Assembly (NCBI RefSeq): GCF_017562075.2
Contig: NW_024427598.1
Span: 1-64,000 of the forward strand
Length of the DNA: 64,000 bases
Direction: 5' to 3'
From: Anopheles merus
Lineage: Eukaryota; Arthropoda; Insecta; Diptera; Culicidae
Made by a program: the position numbers and the translations under genes. Below, one piece after another: positions 24,524 through 46,114 of this stretch (position 1 is its first letter; every line of letters starts with the position of its first letter). The notes below the pieces were generated by a model. It made no database searches and was not told the origin of the DNA. It saw nothing but the letters and a program-made list of their open reading frames with translations.

Positions 24524-25747
24524 CGTGTCTGCATGTTCAGCGTCCTCCGACGCATCGTTCATAAACGACAAAGCATCCCAGGCTGGCCATCGCGGGCGAT
24601 AAACTTCGGCGTAGGCTAAAATAGTCAACAGGTTAGTTGTAGTCTTTTAGCTTGAATAAAAAAAAAAAAAAAACAATTTACCTGACCCGGTCTGCATACT
24701 CTGGCGCACTTTGGATCGGTATGACCGATATTTGGCCAGCATGTTGTGCCACATTTTTTTGGCCTCTGCCATGGTCAACCCGACCTCTTCTGCGACACAC
24801 ATCCATGCATCATTTTGACGATCTCGGTTTTTATAATGCGGAGATTTTTTATTGTAGATGATGTTTTGTTTTTCTACCGCATTAGCCATCCGCAAGCAGA
24901 GCTCCACGTCCTGGAATAGTAGTAAAAAAAATTAATAAAACGTACGTTGTTTTTATTGTAAAACATAATAAGGATTATAACTAAAGAAAACCGGCATAGA
25001 AAATGAGATGGTTGGATTTTTGGAGGAACACGATCCAATAGACACAGGTGCAGGAACAAAGGAAAAATTAAAAAAAAACCCGGTTTAGTAATGAGTTTAC
25101 GAGAGGCAAGTTGGCAAGAGGCAAGTGTGGCGATACCCTGGGGTAAATTCTTAAACCATGTAAGTACCACTACTACGAGCAACGGCAGTTGCAGCGATCT
25201 AGTTTTAACCTCATCCAACATAGTCTCTCAGCCGTTGTTAATTAAGTACACCCATACTCACCTCTCGCATATATTTACGCGGTTCCCGTCCTGATCCCGA
25301 AGCCAGTCTTGCTCCCGAAGCCAGTCCTGATCCCGATGCCAGGCCTGCTCCCGAAGCCAGTCCTGATCCCGATGCCAGGCCTGCTCCCGAAGCCAGTCCT
25401 GATCCCAATGCCAGGCCTGATCCCGAAGCCAGTCCTGATACCGGTGCCCGTCCTGATCCCGATGCCCGTCCTGAAATCGGTGCCAGTCTTGATACCGGTG
25501 CCAGTCCTGCTCCCGATGCCAGGCCTGATCCCGATGCCAGCCCTATTCCCGAAGCCCGTCCTGATACCGGTGCCTGTCCTGATGCCAGTGCCCGTCCTGA
25601 TACCGGTGCCAGTACTGATACCGGTACCCGTCCTGATATCGGTGCCATTACTGATATCGTTGCTGGTCCAGGTCCCGATTGCTGTACCGATTTCGATCGC
25701 TGTCCTGACGCCGTTCCCGGTCCTGATCCGCTCTGATTTACATTCAT
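24524..25747 (-). CDS. MADF-domain DNA-binding protein, partial, three exons; likely Harbinger accessory gene
   Basis: Minus-strand exons at 25747-25262, 24910-24682 and 24615-24524. They are separated by introns with good sites (GTGAGT..TTCCAG; GTAAATT..TTTTAG; next donor GTAAGA), and phases agree across both junctions. Exon 1 encodes a Gly/Ser/Ala-rich repeat (LASGSG units). Exons 1-3 then give KYMREDVELCLRMANAV..NIIYNKKSPHYK, a tryptophan region (NDAWMCVAEEVG), KKMWHNMLAKYR, and RPRWPAWDALSFM. The spacing of Trp and basic residues is that of MADF/Adf-1-type domains, which bind DNA. The position, facing the Harbinger transposase, fits the second gene of a PIF/Harbinger element. A host MADF gene is the alternative. 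The last exon(s) were not found. Confidence 0.65.
25288..25700. repeat. Coding minisatellite in exon 1 of the MADF gene
   Basis: An 18 bp basic unit (CCTGATCCCGATGCCAGG and variants on the + strand), repeated about 20 times and partly organised in 36 bp doublets. It reads LASGSG-like on the minus strand and has no stop in that frame. Confidence 0.8.
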
Positions 25748-25955
25748 TTTGTTAAATGTTTTGTTTGGTTCTGCTAAAATAATGTACACATGTATATTTA
25801 TTTAATATTAACACGGAAAATAAGTGATAATTAATACCGTACTTTTACAATGCCGGCTTTATGCTTGTTTTGTTTTATTTTGTTTTGTTGTGATAATGCT
25901 CTTTCTTTTCCTGTTGACACCTACAATGCTGTCATTTTGAGTTTTCGGGTTGCTG

Positions 25956-26006
25956 TCAAAAAGATTTCGGATGAGATTTCAGCTCTCGGAGCTGAAATCT
26001 TTTTGA
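25956..26006. other. Long hairpin
   Basis: Imperfect inverted repeat: TCAAAAAGATTTC...GAGATTTCAGCTC, a TCG loop, then GAGCTGAAATCTTTTTGA. Probably a small foldback remnant. No function assigned. Confidence 0.6.
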
Positions 26007-26080
26007 CGTAAAGTTTTCGTCTGGCCCCCCCTTTTGACCGATAACTTTTTGAAATTTCGATTCATGTAGCGAGGCCTTTA

Positions 26081-26241
26081 GGGCGGTGGCAACGCCAATC
26101 GGATGCGATTTTATCGGACGTGATTTATATGGGATTTGACAGATAACGTCGGACGACGAAATCGCACGTCCGACGTTATCTGTCAAATCCCATATAAATC
26201 ACGTCCGATAAAATCGCATCCGATGAGCGTTGCCACCGCCC
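26081..26241. mobile_element. Harbinger-type MITE (161 bp) with TTA target duplication
   Basis: Starts GGGCGGTGGCAACG and ends CGTTGCCACCGCCC, flanked by TTA on both sides (26078-26080, 26242-26244). The interior is an almost perfect palindrome with GATGCGATTTTATCGGACGT arms. A related interior is found in the MITE at 32675-32984. TWA target and GGG start fit PIF/Harbinger. Confidence 0.88.
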
Positions 26242-26331
26242 TTAACGATTCTAAAATGACGTAAAGTCCCCCAACTATGGCGACCCCCCAAAGGCCCTAA
26301 TCCACCACCTGATATTTTTAATCCACCTTGG

Positions 26332-26356
26332 GTGGAATGTATAATGAGGTGTAGTT
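26332..26356 (+). repeat. 25 bp sequence inverted at 28490-28514
   Basis: The 25 bp from GTGGAATG to GTGTAGTT recurs in inverse orientation at 28490-28514. Because the second copy lies inside the element 27101-29967 and the first outside it, the pair cannot be the two ends of one simple insertion. Confidence 0.7.
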
Positions 26357-26423
26357 CAAGGTGTGTTTATTTAGAAGGTGAATTATTAGCGCGTTTGCTG
26401 AGCGCCATCATGGAGTAGGGTAA

Positions 26424-27092
26424 GGCGGCGCTCTGGGACCAATCGAACGAAACAAACAAACACGACTCTGTTCGATAGGTGCTCTGTCAGCTGTTCGATG
26501 TCTTACAGACCTGTCATGATGCACTGCAATAAGCCTATCTTTTTATCTCGAAAATGAAGCATTTTCATAGTTAAAATGAATATCCATCTGCAGGGGGAAG
26601 ATTCAACAAATAATTTACTAGTTATTCACATCAATAATAACATAAAAATCATTCAAATTTAATATTGAAAAATGTAAACAAACGTCCATGCGAAACACAT
26701 ACAGTGCATACACATGCATTATGTACACGCAATAGTTTAATACGTTTCAAACCTGTATATTTGATGTTAAAATTGATTGTGAAGCATTGCAAATATTATT
26801 GATAGATATTTAAAATATTTTGCAGGCGAATTTTAAGAAGAAAACGAGACAAAATACGAAAACAAACTTGAAATTGTCCCGAATTGAATTCTATCTACTG
26901 TAGCTGAGAAGCGTTTGACAGCCAAGGTATTCAAAGCACAGGTGGGTATCGAACATCAAAGACAGAATCAACTGACATGTTCGACTCGATGTTTGTCTTG
27001 TTTGTTTGTTTGTGTCTGACAGTGCACCTCCATATGATTATATGGGTTTGTTCGTGTCGGATGTCGTGTTCGATTGCTGCTAGAGCGCCGCC
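26424..27092. mobile_element. TIR element (669 bp) with TAA target duplication
   Basis: Begins GGCGGCGCTCT and ends AGAGCGCCGCC, flanked by TAA (26421-26423, 27093-27095). Sub-terminal AATCGAAC/GTTCGATT and an AAACAAACAAAC/GTTTGTTTG pair extend the inverted structure. No coding capacity. A Harbinger-like MITE by target and termini. Confidence 0.8.
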
Positions 27093-27472
27093 TAACTATA
27101 CCAGTTTTCGGCAGTGTACCTATTTTCGGCAGGGTTGCTAAAAACGTGAAATTCTGCACAAACGCGGTAGAAATTTTCACAAAACACTATTTTGTAGTGA
27201 AAGTGTACTTATTTGTTATTCACATACGAAGTTTCACACCATTTCATTGCGCATTTTTTAAAATATCAAATAAATTGTGCTTGTTTTCGGCAGATTTGCT
27301 GTCAGCCAGTAGTTCGGCAGGTTTTGTGATTAAGAGAACCAGAACAGTAAAACAATGAAAAAGTGGTGTATAATAAAGATTTTATGCTTATTTAATTTAT
27401 TCTATCTTGTTCAGAATTTAAAAGCACGATAAATAAGTTATTTTTCACTTTTAATACTGCCGGAAATAGGTA

Positions 27473-27857
27473 CAGGTGTCCCCCGAGATACGACTGTATA
27501 TGGGACCGAAAAAAAGTCCCAACGCAAGGCGTAAGTCGAAAAAGTCGTATGTCGAATATCTGTCAATGTAAAGTTTATAACCGAAGTTGAAGAGTCGAAA
27601 TCTATGATATCGTGTTTTTATTTGAAACAATGTTCGATAATGTATTAATTTTACACAAAAAGTCGTTTACACGATATAGATATTCAATATCGGGTAGTTG
27701 TGGAATCTTTGGAAATTTGTGTGTAACGGTTATCAGCTCAGAAATTCAAAAATATACCTCAATTTCTTCTCGATGACAACTTTTCACTGTCAAAATCAAA
27801 ATCGTCGTATCTGCGAATCGTCGTAACTCGAGGGGGTCGTAACTCGGGGGACGCCTG
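27473..27857 (+). mobile_element. TA-flanked MITE B, copy 1 (385 bp)
   Basis: CAGGTGTCCCCCGAGATACG at one end and GTCGTAACTCGGGGGACGCCTG at the other, flanked by TA (27471-27472, 27858-27859). The same element is at 30057-30439 (reverse) and split at 44489-53767. Non-coding, Tc1/mariner-like. Confidence 0.88.
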
Positions 27858-28612
27858 TACACAGTAAATGTTCATTTTTGACAGCTCAATGTTGTGGGCT
27901 GCTGCCGAAACTCGGAACAATAACACACCTCGGATTTGGCTGAATATTCCTTTTAAACTTGATCAGAACACTACAAAGCGTATGTCGACATATAATATGA
28001 ACTTTCTTGTACCAAATATCACCAATTTTACGACATAAAATGCTCTAACTTAAGAGAAAAATAAATATTTGTAAGCCAGTTCGCACCGTACGCTATAACC
28101 ATCAAACTGTCAATGGCTGCTCTGTTTAAACGTCGCATCAAAATGGCTGTCAAAACGGGCCAAAATAAGCAACATTTAATTAATAACTTAAGTCAAGGAC
28201 CGTAAAGATATCAGGTCAAGTTATAAGCCCGTTTTGACAGCTAGGTGGAAGAAGAATCGACGAAGAAAACTGACAGTTAGTTTTCCGCGTTTGGCGAACG
28301 CTTCAAGTTCTCGAAGGAAAATTTCCATTTTAAATCACGGGCTGTGTTCTAATAACTAAAATATTCACCCAAGTTGATCTCCACCAAATATTGACCATGC
28401 AAAACGTAAACAATCCATCAATACATATACAAGCGGAAAACCATCTGTCAAAATCGGGGCCCAGGGGGGGGGATCGCCAAAAGCGCTATAACTACACCTC
28501 ATTATACATTCCACCTTGACTTAAGTGCTTTTTAACACCAATCTTAGAAAAGAAAGAGTGTTAAGTTGCTTTAAACATTTTTTTGTATATATTTACATTG
28601 ATAAAAACATTA

Positions 28613-29700
28613 GGCCCGATTATTAAACACAAATTGTAAAGACAAGTTGTCAAAATCGGAAGATTTGTATTATGACATCCGTTTGTGTTGTGTGTTGGAA
28701 AAAAAAATTTGACGAAACACAAACTCACAAGCATACTACCAAGATACGTATTATGAAACACAAACGGAAATCCATAATTGTCAAACTGCTTTCCGTCAGC
28801 TTTTTGTCACGGAAAGGCGCCAATCTCAGATTGTTTGACCGACAAAACACAACAACAGAGTTTTTGCTGTTGCTTTCACGACAAAAAATAAGTATTTTAT
28901 TTCAGAAATAATCAATTTTATCATTTTAAATAAAAATATGTGTACTGCCATATCCATCAAATGGCGATAAGCTGGAGATACTGGTAACGTGATGCTGTTT
29001 TGGGTTAAGAAGCTGCTGTTATTTCCTTCCTCTGTTGTTCTTCGATGGTAGTCGAAAGATGAAGGGCTCACGCACCTGGTGTGTGTTCAACAGCATTGGA
29101 TTCCAGCAACTTCTTCAGTGAGTGGCTGCTTCAACAACCAACAGCATACGCACATGAAATTATCACATCTAATACTGCATACACTTTTAGTAATAACAAA
29201 TACTCGGAGGGCTCGATCTCCGCCAGAATGTTAAGCAAAAATTTCCTTCGACGCACGAATTTTTTTCTTAAATGTGAAATTAACAACCACGAAATGAAAC
29301 ATGTATAACACGGTTTGCACAAATGATCCGTATGCTTAACTCACGCTTGGTTATAAAGCTGTAACGGGTCGAAAACACTTCGAAGCAGTCGGCGCTGTTT
29401 TGCCAGATCTACCGTTGTTTCTTCTTCACTGCCGCTATCGTCACTTACGAAGTGGGATAAAATCATTTCGATGTTTTAAACAAGGATTGTTAGCTTGATA
29501 AACGATCGTGTCTTAAATAAACTTGTTTACGTTTTTTTGTTTTGATTTTGAACATTTTGACACATCGACACAGCTTTAACGAAAGAAAAAATTTAACGAA
29601 ACTTGTCTGTCACAAGAACGGTTTCAAAATGCATACCTATTTTCCGTTTGTCTTGACGCACTTGTCTTGTGTCATTTCCGTTTGTGTTTAATAATCGGGC
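28613..29700. mobile_element. TIR element (1.09 kb) nested in 27101-29967
   Basis: Begins GGCCCGATTATTAAACACAA and ends with its reverse complement at 29700. The first six bases match the MITE at 32675. Flanks are TTA on the left and TAT on the right, so the target duplication is not clean. Some TG- and AC-rich sub-terminal repeats; no transposase. Confidence 0.72.
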
Positions 29701-30056
29701 CTATTTTCTGACCCGTATTCGCGCTGCCGAAAATAGGAACACAGCCTGACGAAAATAGGAACAAACAGCCGAAAATAGGAGCAAAATCAATGTTGGCATT
29801 TTCACGAATATTTATGAAAAAGGGCTATGAACCGGCAAATAAAAAATAGTGTAACATACTATGATAGTTTATCAACCAGAATAACATCACTTTCATGAAA
29901 AATAATAAAAAACGTTTTCGTGTGAGCAATTTTTGTGAAACTGCTGCACTAGCCTGCCGAAAACTGGTACAGTTACCCTATTGTTATGTCAAATCGCATA
30001 CAATTTTCTATACCCCCCTCCAGCCCTTCCCGATCTTAATACCAGAGCCCACAGTA

Positions 30057-30439
30057 CAGGCGTCCCCCGAGTTACGACCCCCTCGAGTTACGACGATTCG
30101 CAGATACGACGATTTTGATTTTGACAGTTAAAAGTTGTCATTGACAAGAAATTGATGTATTTTTATGAATTTCTGGGCTGATAATCGTTATACACACATT
30201 TCCAAAGATTCCACAATTACCCTATCTTGAATATCTATATGTGTACGGCTTTTAAAATATAATTATTACATTATCGAACATTATTTCAAATAAAATGCAC
30301 GATATCATAAATTCCAACTCTTCAAATTCGGTTATAAACTTAGTATTCATAGATATTCGACATACGACTTTTTCGACTTACGCCTTGCTTTGGGACATTT
30401 TTTCGGTCCCAAATACAGTCGTATCTCGGGGGACACCTG
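30057..30439 (-). mobile_element. TA-flanked MITE B, copy 2 (383 bp)
   Basis: Reverse-oriented copy of 27473-27857, with CAGGCGTCCCCCGAG and GGGGGACACCTG ends and TA at 30055-30056 and 30440-30441. Confidence 0.88.
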
Positions 30440-30553
30440 TATTGTTATGTCATGTCGTGAAATGTCAATTTGCTCTGAAGCACTTCACCTCCTAATAACC
30501 AAACACGTTGCTTTGTGGCTAGAATAATCTAGACTAAAAATTGCAGGCTAGAT

Positions 30554-31141
30554 CCCAAGCGCCACAGATTAAGCTTAAACGACTGGAAAATTGAATATCC
30601 ATAGAAAAAAAATGAAAGCTCCACAGCTTCATTGGTTTGATCAATAGATGGCGTATTACAACTCATCATTATATTGCTATCCTTTTCTTGCAATGTATTT
30701 CGACAAGTTGCATTTTATTATGACCTATATAGCCTTCTAACTTTCTGAGCAAAAATCTATATAAATGGTCGTGTGGTTAGATACGTGGGTATCAACACCA
30801 ATGACCATTGCTCAAATCTCACTTGCTTCAGTGATGGTGGTTTCCGTTGGAGTTTAGTATTTAAACAATCGTATCGCCGTTCTAGTTCTAGCGATGCATA
30901 ACTTCAATGCGAAACCATACAACAGTACAGAGGAAATGAGAAAGCTCTCCTCCAAGCGATGAAGCTCAACTGGTTGGGGTATCCCACCAACAGATAGCGC
31001 CACCAGCTTTTTTGCTATTTTTAGAATGCATGAGTCGTTTGGCGTCTGCTAAACGAAGTCTTTCTATATTCCGTTTAGGTAGAGAACTTGAGTCGTTTAG
31101 AAGCCGTTTAGTGGTCGTTTAGTGGATTTGTGGCACTTGGG
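30554..31141 (-). mobile_element. TIR element A, copy b (588 bp)
   Basis: Reverse copy of 17475-18055, ends CCCAAGCGCCACA and TGTGGCACTTGGG. Flanked by AT on both sides, so a 2 bp duplication is possible. Confidence 0.85.
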
Positions 31142-31350
31142 ATATTTGTGTGGTTTTGGTAGGAGTGTTTACATGGTTTCAGCCTCCAACTGTCAAACTC
31201 CATACAAAAAACTAACCAGAATCGTGAAGGCCCCCATTTCTGGCTTTTAAGCAGTTTCAATTTGTTAGCAAAAATGCAATTTTTACCGAACTTGAAACTA
31301 ATTGTACTGAATGTGATCTGTCAAATTTAGAAAACCGCTTATCTTACGGA

Positions 31351-31615
31351 TCGGAGTAAGTTGACAACCGTGTAACTCGGGAACAGACTGTACGCATAAT
31401 TTCACGCAATTTATTGTACAATCACAATTACTTCACTGAATACCCAAGTGCCACAAATCCACTAAACGACCACTAAGCTTAGAACCCGCTTAGTGGTCGT
31501 TTAGTGGATTTGTGGTACTTGGGTATTCAGTGAAGTAATTGTGATTGTACAATAAATTGCGTGAAATTATGTGTACAGTCTGTTCCCGAGTTACACGGTT
31601 GTCAACTTACGCCGA
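31351..31615. repeat. 265 bp near-perfect palindrome (128 bp arms, 9 bp spacer)
   Basis: 31351-31478 is repeated in inverse at 31488-31615 with only about three mismatches, separated by TTAGAACCC. Each arm holds about 92 bp of flanking DNA plus the first 36 bp of TIR element A. See findings. Confidence 0.9.
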
Positions 31616-32142
31616 CTCAAGCTCTCAACCTAAACGGAATATAGAAAGACTTTGTTTAGCAGACGGCAAACGACTCATGCATTCTAAAAATAGCAAAAAA
31701 AGCTGGTGGTGCCATCTGTTGGTGGGATACCCAACCAGTGGAGCTTCCTCCCTTGGAGGAGAGCTTTCTCATTTCCTGGGTACTGTTGTATGGTTTCGCA
31801 TTGAAGTTATGCATCGCTAGAACTAGAACGGTGATTGTTTAAATACTAAACTCCAATGGAAACCACCTGCAAGTGAGACTTGAGTAATGGTCGTTGGTGT
31901 TGATACCCACGTATCTGACCATACGACCATTCATATAGATTTTTGCTCGGAAAGTTAGAAGGCTATATAGGTCATGATTAGATGAAGCTTGTCCAAACAC
32001 ATTGCAAGAACAGGACAGCAATATAATGATGAGTTGTAATATGCCATCTATTGAGCAAACCAATGAAGCTATGGAGCTTTCGTTTTTTTTTCTTTGGATA
32101 TTCCATTTTCCAGTCGTTTAAGCTTAATCTGTGGCGCTTGAG
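31443..32142 (+). mobile_element. TIR element A, copy c, disrupted by an inverted duplication
   Basis: Ends CCCAAGTGCCACA and TGTGGCGCTTGAG. Between its first ~36 bp and the AACCTAAACGG interior it contains the right arm of the palindrome. The remainder matches copies a and b. TA is found on both sides. Confidence 0.85.
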
Positions 32143-32671
32143 TATTCTTTCTTCAATTAACGAATCTAACTTATGCAGCAGTAATGAGATAATTGACGGC
32201 GTCAGTCTTTGACACTTTGACAAGAGCCACCTTGTATCGATGTCATACAAAAAGCTATGAAGTTCCACCAAGTTCGGTACACGTTCGTAACAAGCCTTTA
32301 AGTTCTATCATGTACCCTACACATAGTGCTAATCAGCTGCAAAGTTCCATAGAGTACCGTGCGCTTGTTAAAAAACCTTATGGTTCCACCAAGTGCCGTT
32401 TCAGCGCTTAATCACCCACAAAGTACGACATCGGTATCATTTTTTGTTGGACAGCCCCAAATCAGCCATGATGTTCGAGCTGGCTATTTGGGTGACTTTC
32501 TACAGGAGTTATTGATTAAAATAATATTCTACTTACGAGTAATCGATTGATTCAAAGTGAATTAATCATAAGACTAGTGAATTTTATAATTTTATATGAA
32601 TTTGACATTTCTTAGCTCATTATACGTGCGAATCGATTAACCGGTAACCGTCCGGTTCCGAGCTGCCCGGA
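32143..32671. other. Stretch with no recognised feature
   Basis: No coding sequence or repeat recognised. Possibly part of the large ASPP upstream intron or intergenic DNA. Confidence 0.4.
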
Positions 32672-32674
32672 TAA

Positions 32675-32984
32675 GGCCCGTGTCTGTGCTCCATCGGATG
32701 CGATTTTATCGGAAGGCCTGTCAAAATTTTATATGGAATTTGACAGATAACGTCGGACGTGCGATTTCGTCGTACGACGGAATCAAAAAATTTTGATTTC
32801 GTCGGACGCCGCATCCGATTTTATCTGTCAAACTAAATGTGTGGTGTTTTGTAGGAACAATCTCAACTTAATTTTTCATAATCGTTATATTATTAAAATC
32901 ATCCAAATAATCGCAATATTATACGAAAAAGCGTTTGACAGCACGTGCGATAAAATCGCATGCGATGGAGCACAGACACGGACC
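32675..32984. mobile_element. Harbinger-type MITE (310 bp) with TAA target duplication
   Basis: Begins GGCCCGTGTCTGTGCTCCAT and ends with its near complement (GGAGCACAGACACGGACC), flanked by TAA (32672-32674, 32985-32987). The interior shares GATGCGATTTTATCGG and GACAGATAACGTCGGACG with the MITE at 26081. Confidence 0.85.
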
Positions 32985-32987
32985 TAA

Positions 32988-33703
32988 TCGACGTTTTACT
33001 GCAGTACATTTCTTCACAGAACTGTCAAATTTAAAAAATCGCGTATATTGGGAACTGCCTGTAAATAGCAGATCGTATATCAACTCACGATATACACAAA
33101 ATGGCGTGTTGTCGTCATCTGTAATGAAAAAATCCTATGGAAAAGTAATTAGAGAAAATACAGTTGACTTACTTGAGTGAAAATCTAATAATATAAATAT
33201 TTGTAGAGTTTATGATCGAAATCAATATTATCTATGTTTCGGGCACACCAGCAGTGAAAATGGTGGCGTTTGTGAATGTATATGTCTAGAGCATTTCTTA
33301 GATATTGAAATATTTGGTAGTTTATAAGAGATTGAAGCATAATTGGATTCCATCAACATGTTGTGAAAAACTATTGTGCTATTACGCGTGGAAATACGTG
33401 ACAATTTATAATAATCTTTTGTAAAACAGTGAAGTTGTATATTACTAGATAGCTTCATCCTTCTTTACTAGTATAAAATTGTCTTGTGAAGTGAGCATTC
33501 GTGTCTTTCATTACAATCGTGCATGAACGAGTTTCTATTGGCTTTCTTAAATGTAATTCAACACATCTTATTCTGAATTTTGTTAAATGTATATCATGGA
33601 ATGAAGCAACCGAGTTTTAGTGAAGATAATGTATGCGTATATTCATGGTATGCTTAATCTACACTTTGTTTTAGTAGTAATGGTAATTTTTTCTTCGTCC
33701 TAG
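32988..33703. other. AT-rich stretch before the first visible ASPP exon
   Basis: Nothing coding recognised. Ends with the pyrimidine-rich acceptor TTTTTTCTTCGTCCTAG for the exon at 33704. The N-terminal exons of ASPP must lie elsewhere, possibly upstream of the window. Confidence 0.5.
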
Positions 33704-44400
<10,697 letters not shown>

Positions 44401-44686
44401 GATTGAATTTTGTATGATTCTACATAATATAATTTTACTGATCAACTTGGTTAATGTATCATTCTGCGGTCACAAAGAGTCAAATATACAGGTGTCCCCG
44501 AGATACGACTGTATTTGGGACCGAAAAAATGTCCCAAAACAAGGCGTAAGTCGAAAAAGTCGCATGTCGAATATCTCTGAATACAAAGTTTATAACCGAA
44601 GTTGAAGAGTTGGAATTTATGATATCGTGTATTTTATTTAAAATAACGTTCGATAATGTAATAATTATATTTTAAAAACCGTACAC

Positions 44687-44692
44687 AATAAA
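44687..44692 (+). promoter_or_regulatory. Candidate ASPP polyadenylation signal inside a MITE
   Basis: AATAAA is the first canonical signal after the ASPP stop at 44400. It is followed about 45 nt later by a GT-rich TGTGTGT stretch. It belongs to MITE B copy 3. Confidence 0.5.
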
Positions 44693-45932
44693 GATATGCA
44701 AGATCGGGTAGTTTTGGAATCTTTGGAAATGTGTGTATAACGTTTATCAGCCCAGATATTCAAAAAAATACATCAATTTCTTGTCAATGACAACTTTTAA
44801 CTGTCAATCAAAATCGTCGTATCTGCGAATCGTCGTAACTCGAGGGGGTCGTAACCAGTGCTGCAAAATGTCATGAGTATCACGAGATTTTCACCAACGA
44901 AAACAATGAACATATCCGTGGTAGCTTGATGCTCATTGTTGATAGTCAATAAAAGTGCGTCATGACATGCTGAACACGACATGTGAATTCTTGAGTCCAA
45001 CGCGATACTCTGATACCAAATATCACTGTTTCAGTCACCAACGCTCATGACTGAAACGAAGCTCAAGTCGACTCACGTACACAAGTGCGATGATCAGGCG
45101 CAAGATGAACATAGTCGTTGTGACGTGTGACCCAGATTGGTGACATTTCAGCAAGCACCTCTTGGTCGGTCTCTTTGACGTGACTTTGTTTGTCTGTGAT
45201 CAATTTCGAAATGTCACTGATGCTATCACCAGCACTCGTGATTGAAATGAAATTCATTTCCGTTCACGTACACATGTGCGATGATCAGAGGTAAGACGCA
45301 CATGGTCGTTTTGGCGTCTGATCTGATTGGTGATATTTTGGTAACCAACTCCTGGTTAATCAGTTTGTCGTGATTTTTTGGTATTTTATTATCGCGATAG
45401 ACTTAGAACATACGTGGTGCGGGCGAGTGGTGTTTTATTAACCATGTGCATATGATTAGAAGCAGTAATCGGTTCTGCTAACTGGTCAAATGATCCCGCA
45501 TCCTACATATATTGCCAGACTCAGTTTGCTGATCCAAACGTTTATGTATGAACTCTCGTAAGCAGTGCACGTGCAAGGATTACCGCTTCATAATGTATTT
45601 ATTAATTACTCTAGAAAAACACTTTAGACCCACAAACAGCCGGCACCGGAATTTGAGGCAATTTGGAAGAAGGGAAGGAAGAGTCAGTACGACTTTTAGC
45701 GGATATTGCCTAAGTTTCTTGTCCAGATGACCAATTTTACGCTGTTCGATGGTAAGGGGAATCCTATGTTAATGGTGATCTCCGGAGGCGGATACACAGG
45801 CTGTTGTTGGTGGCAGTGGATAGACGCTAAGTGTCAGCATGCCGTGCCCGTTAGAAAATCCGTACCCGTGCGCGGTGTCAATTGCGCCAAAGGTGGATTA
45901 TGAAAGGTGCTGGAATTTGGTGGCTTTGTCTA

Positions 45933-46094
45933 TGTTATAATCACACCATCCATTCACTTGCAAGGCTCAACGAGAAGTGCCGGGTTTTATTTCTCATTTC
46001 TCTCCGTACGGTTACATGCTATAATATGCTATAATCTAGTCTAATCTAATCTAATCTATAATCTAATCTTAAATCTACAATAATGGATATAACA
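45933..46094 (-). repeat. 3' LTR of the mag-like retrotransposon
   Basis: 162 bp, TGTTATAATC..GGATATAACA (7 bp inverted ends), essentially identical to 50084-50245. On the minus strand it follows the polypurine tract AGGGGAGGAGAGT. The target duplication GTCTA precedes it at 45928-45932. Confidence 0.92.
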
Positions 46095-46114
46095 ACTCTC
46101 CTCCCCTAAGGAAA

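Larger units (their letters stand above)
27101..29967. mobile_element. Non-autonomous TIR element (2.87 kb) with TA target duplication
   Basis: Termini CCAGTTTTCGGCAG and CTGCCGAAAACTGG, flanked by TA (27099-27100, 29968-29969). Sub-terminal repeats of CCTATTTTCGGCAG occur at both ends (27118 and 29733-29785). No transposase is seen. The TA target suggests Tc1/mariner. It contains the later insertions 27473-27857 and 28613-29700. Confidence 0.78.

Noticed and set aside
25309..25755. A 148-residue + strand frame rich in PVLIPMPG
   Set aside because: It is the opposite-strand reading of the minisatellite. The minus frame has matching splice sites and joins a MADF-like domain in phase, so it is preferred.
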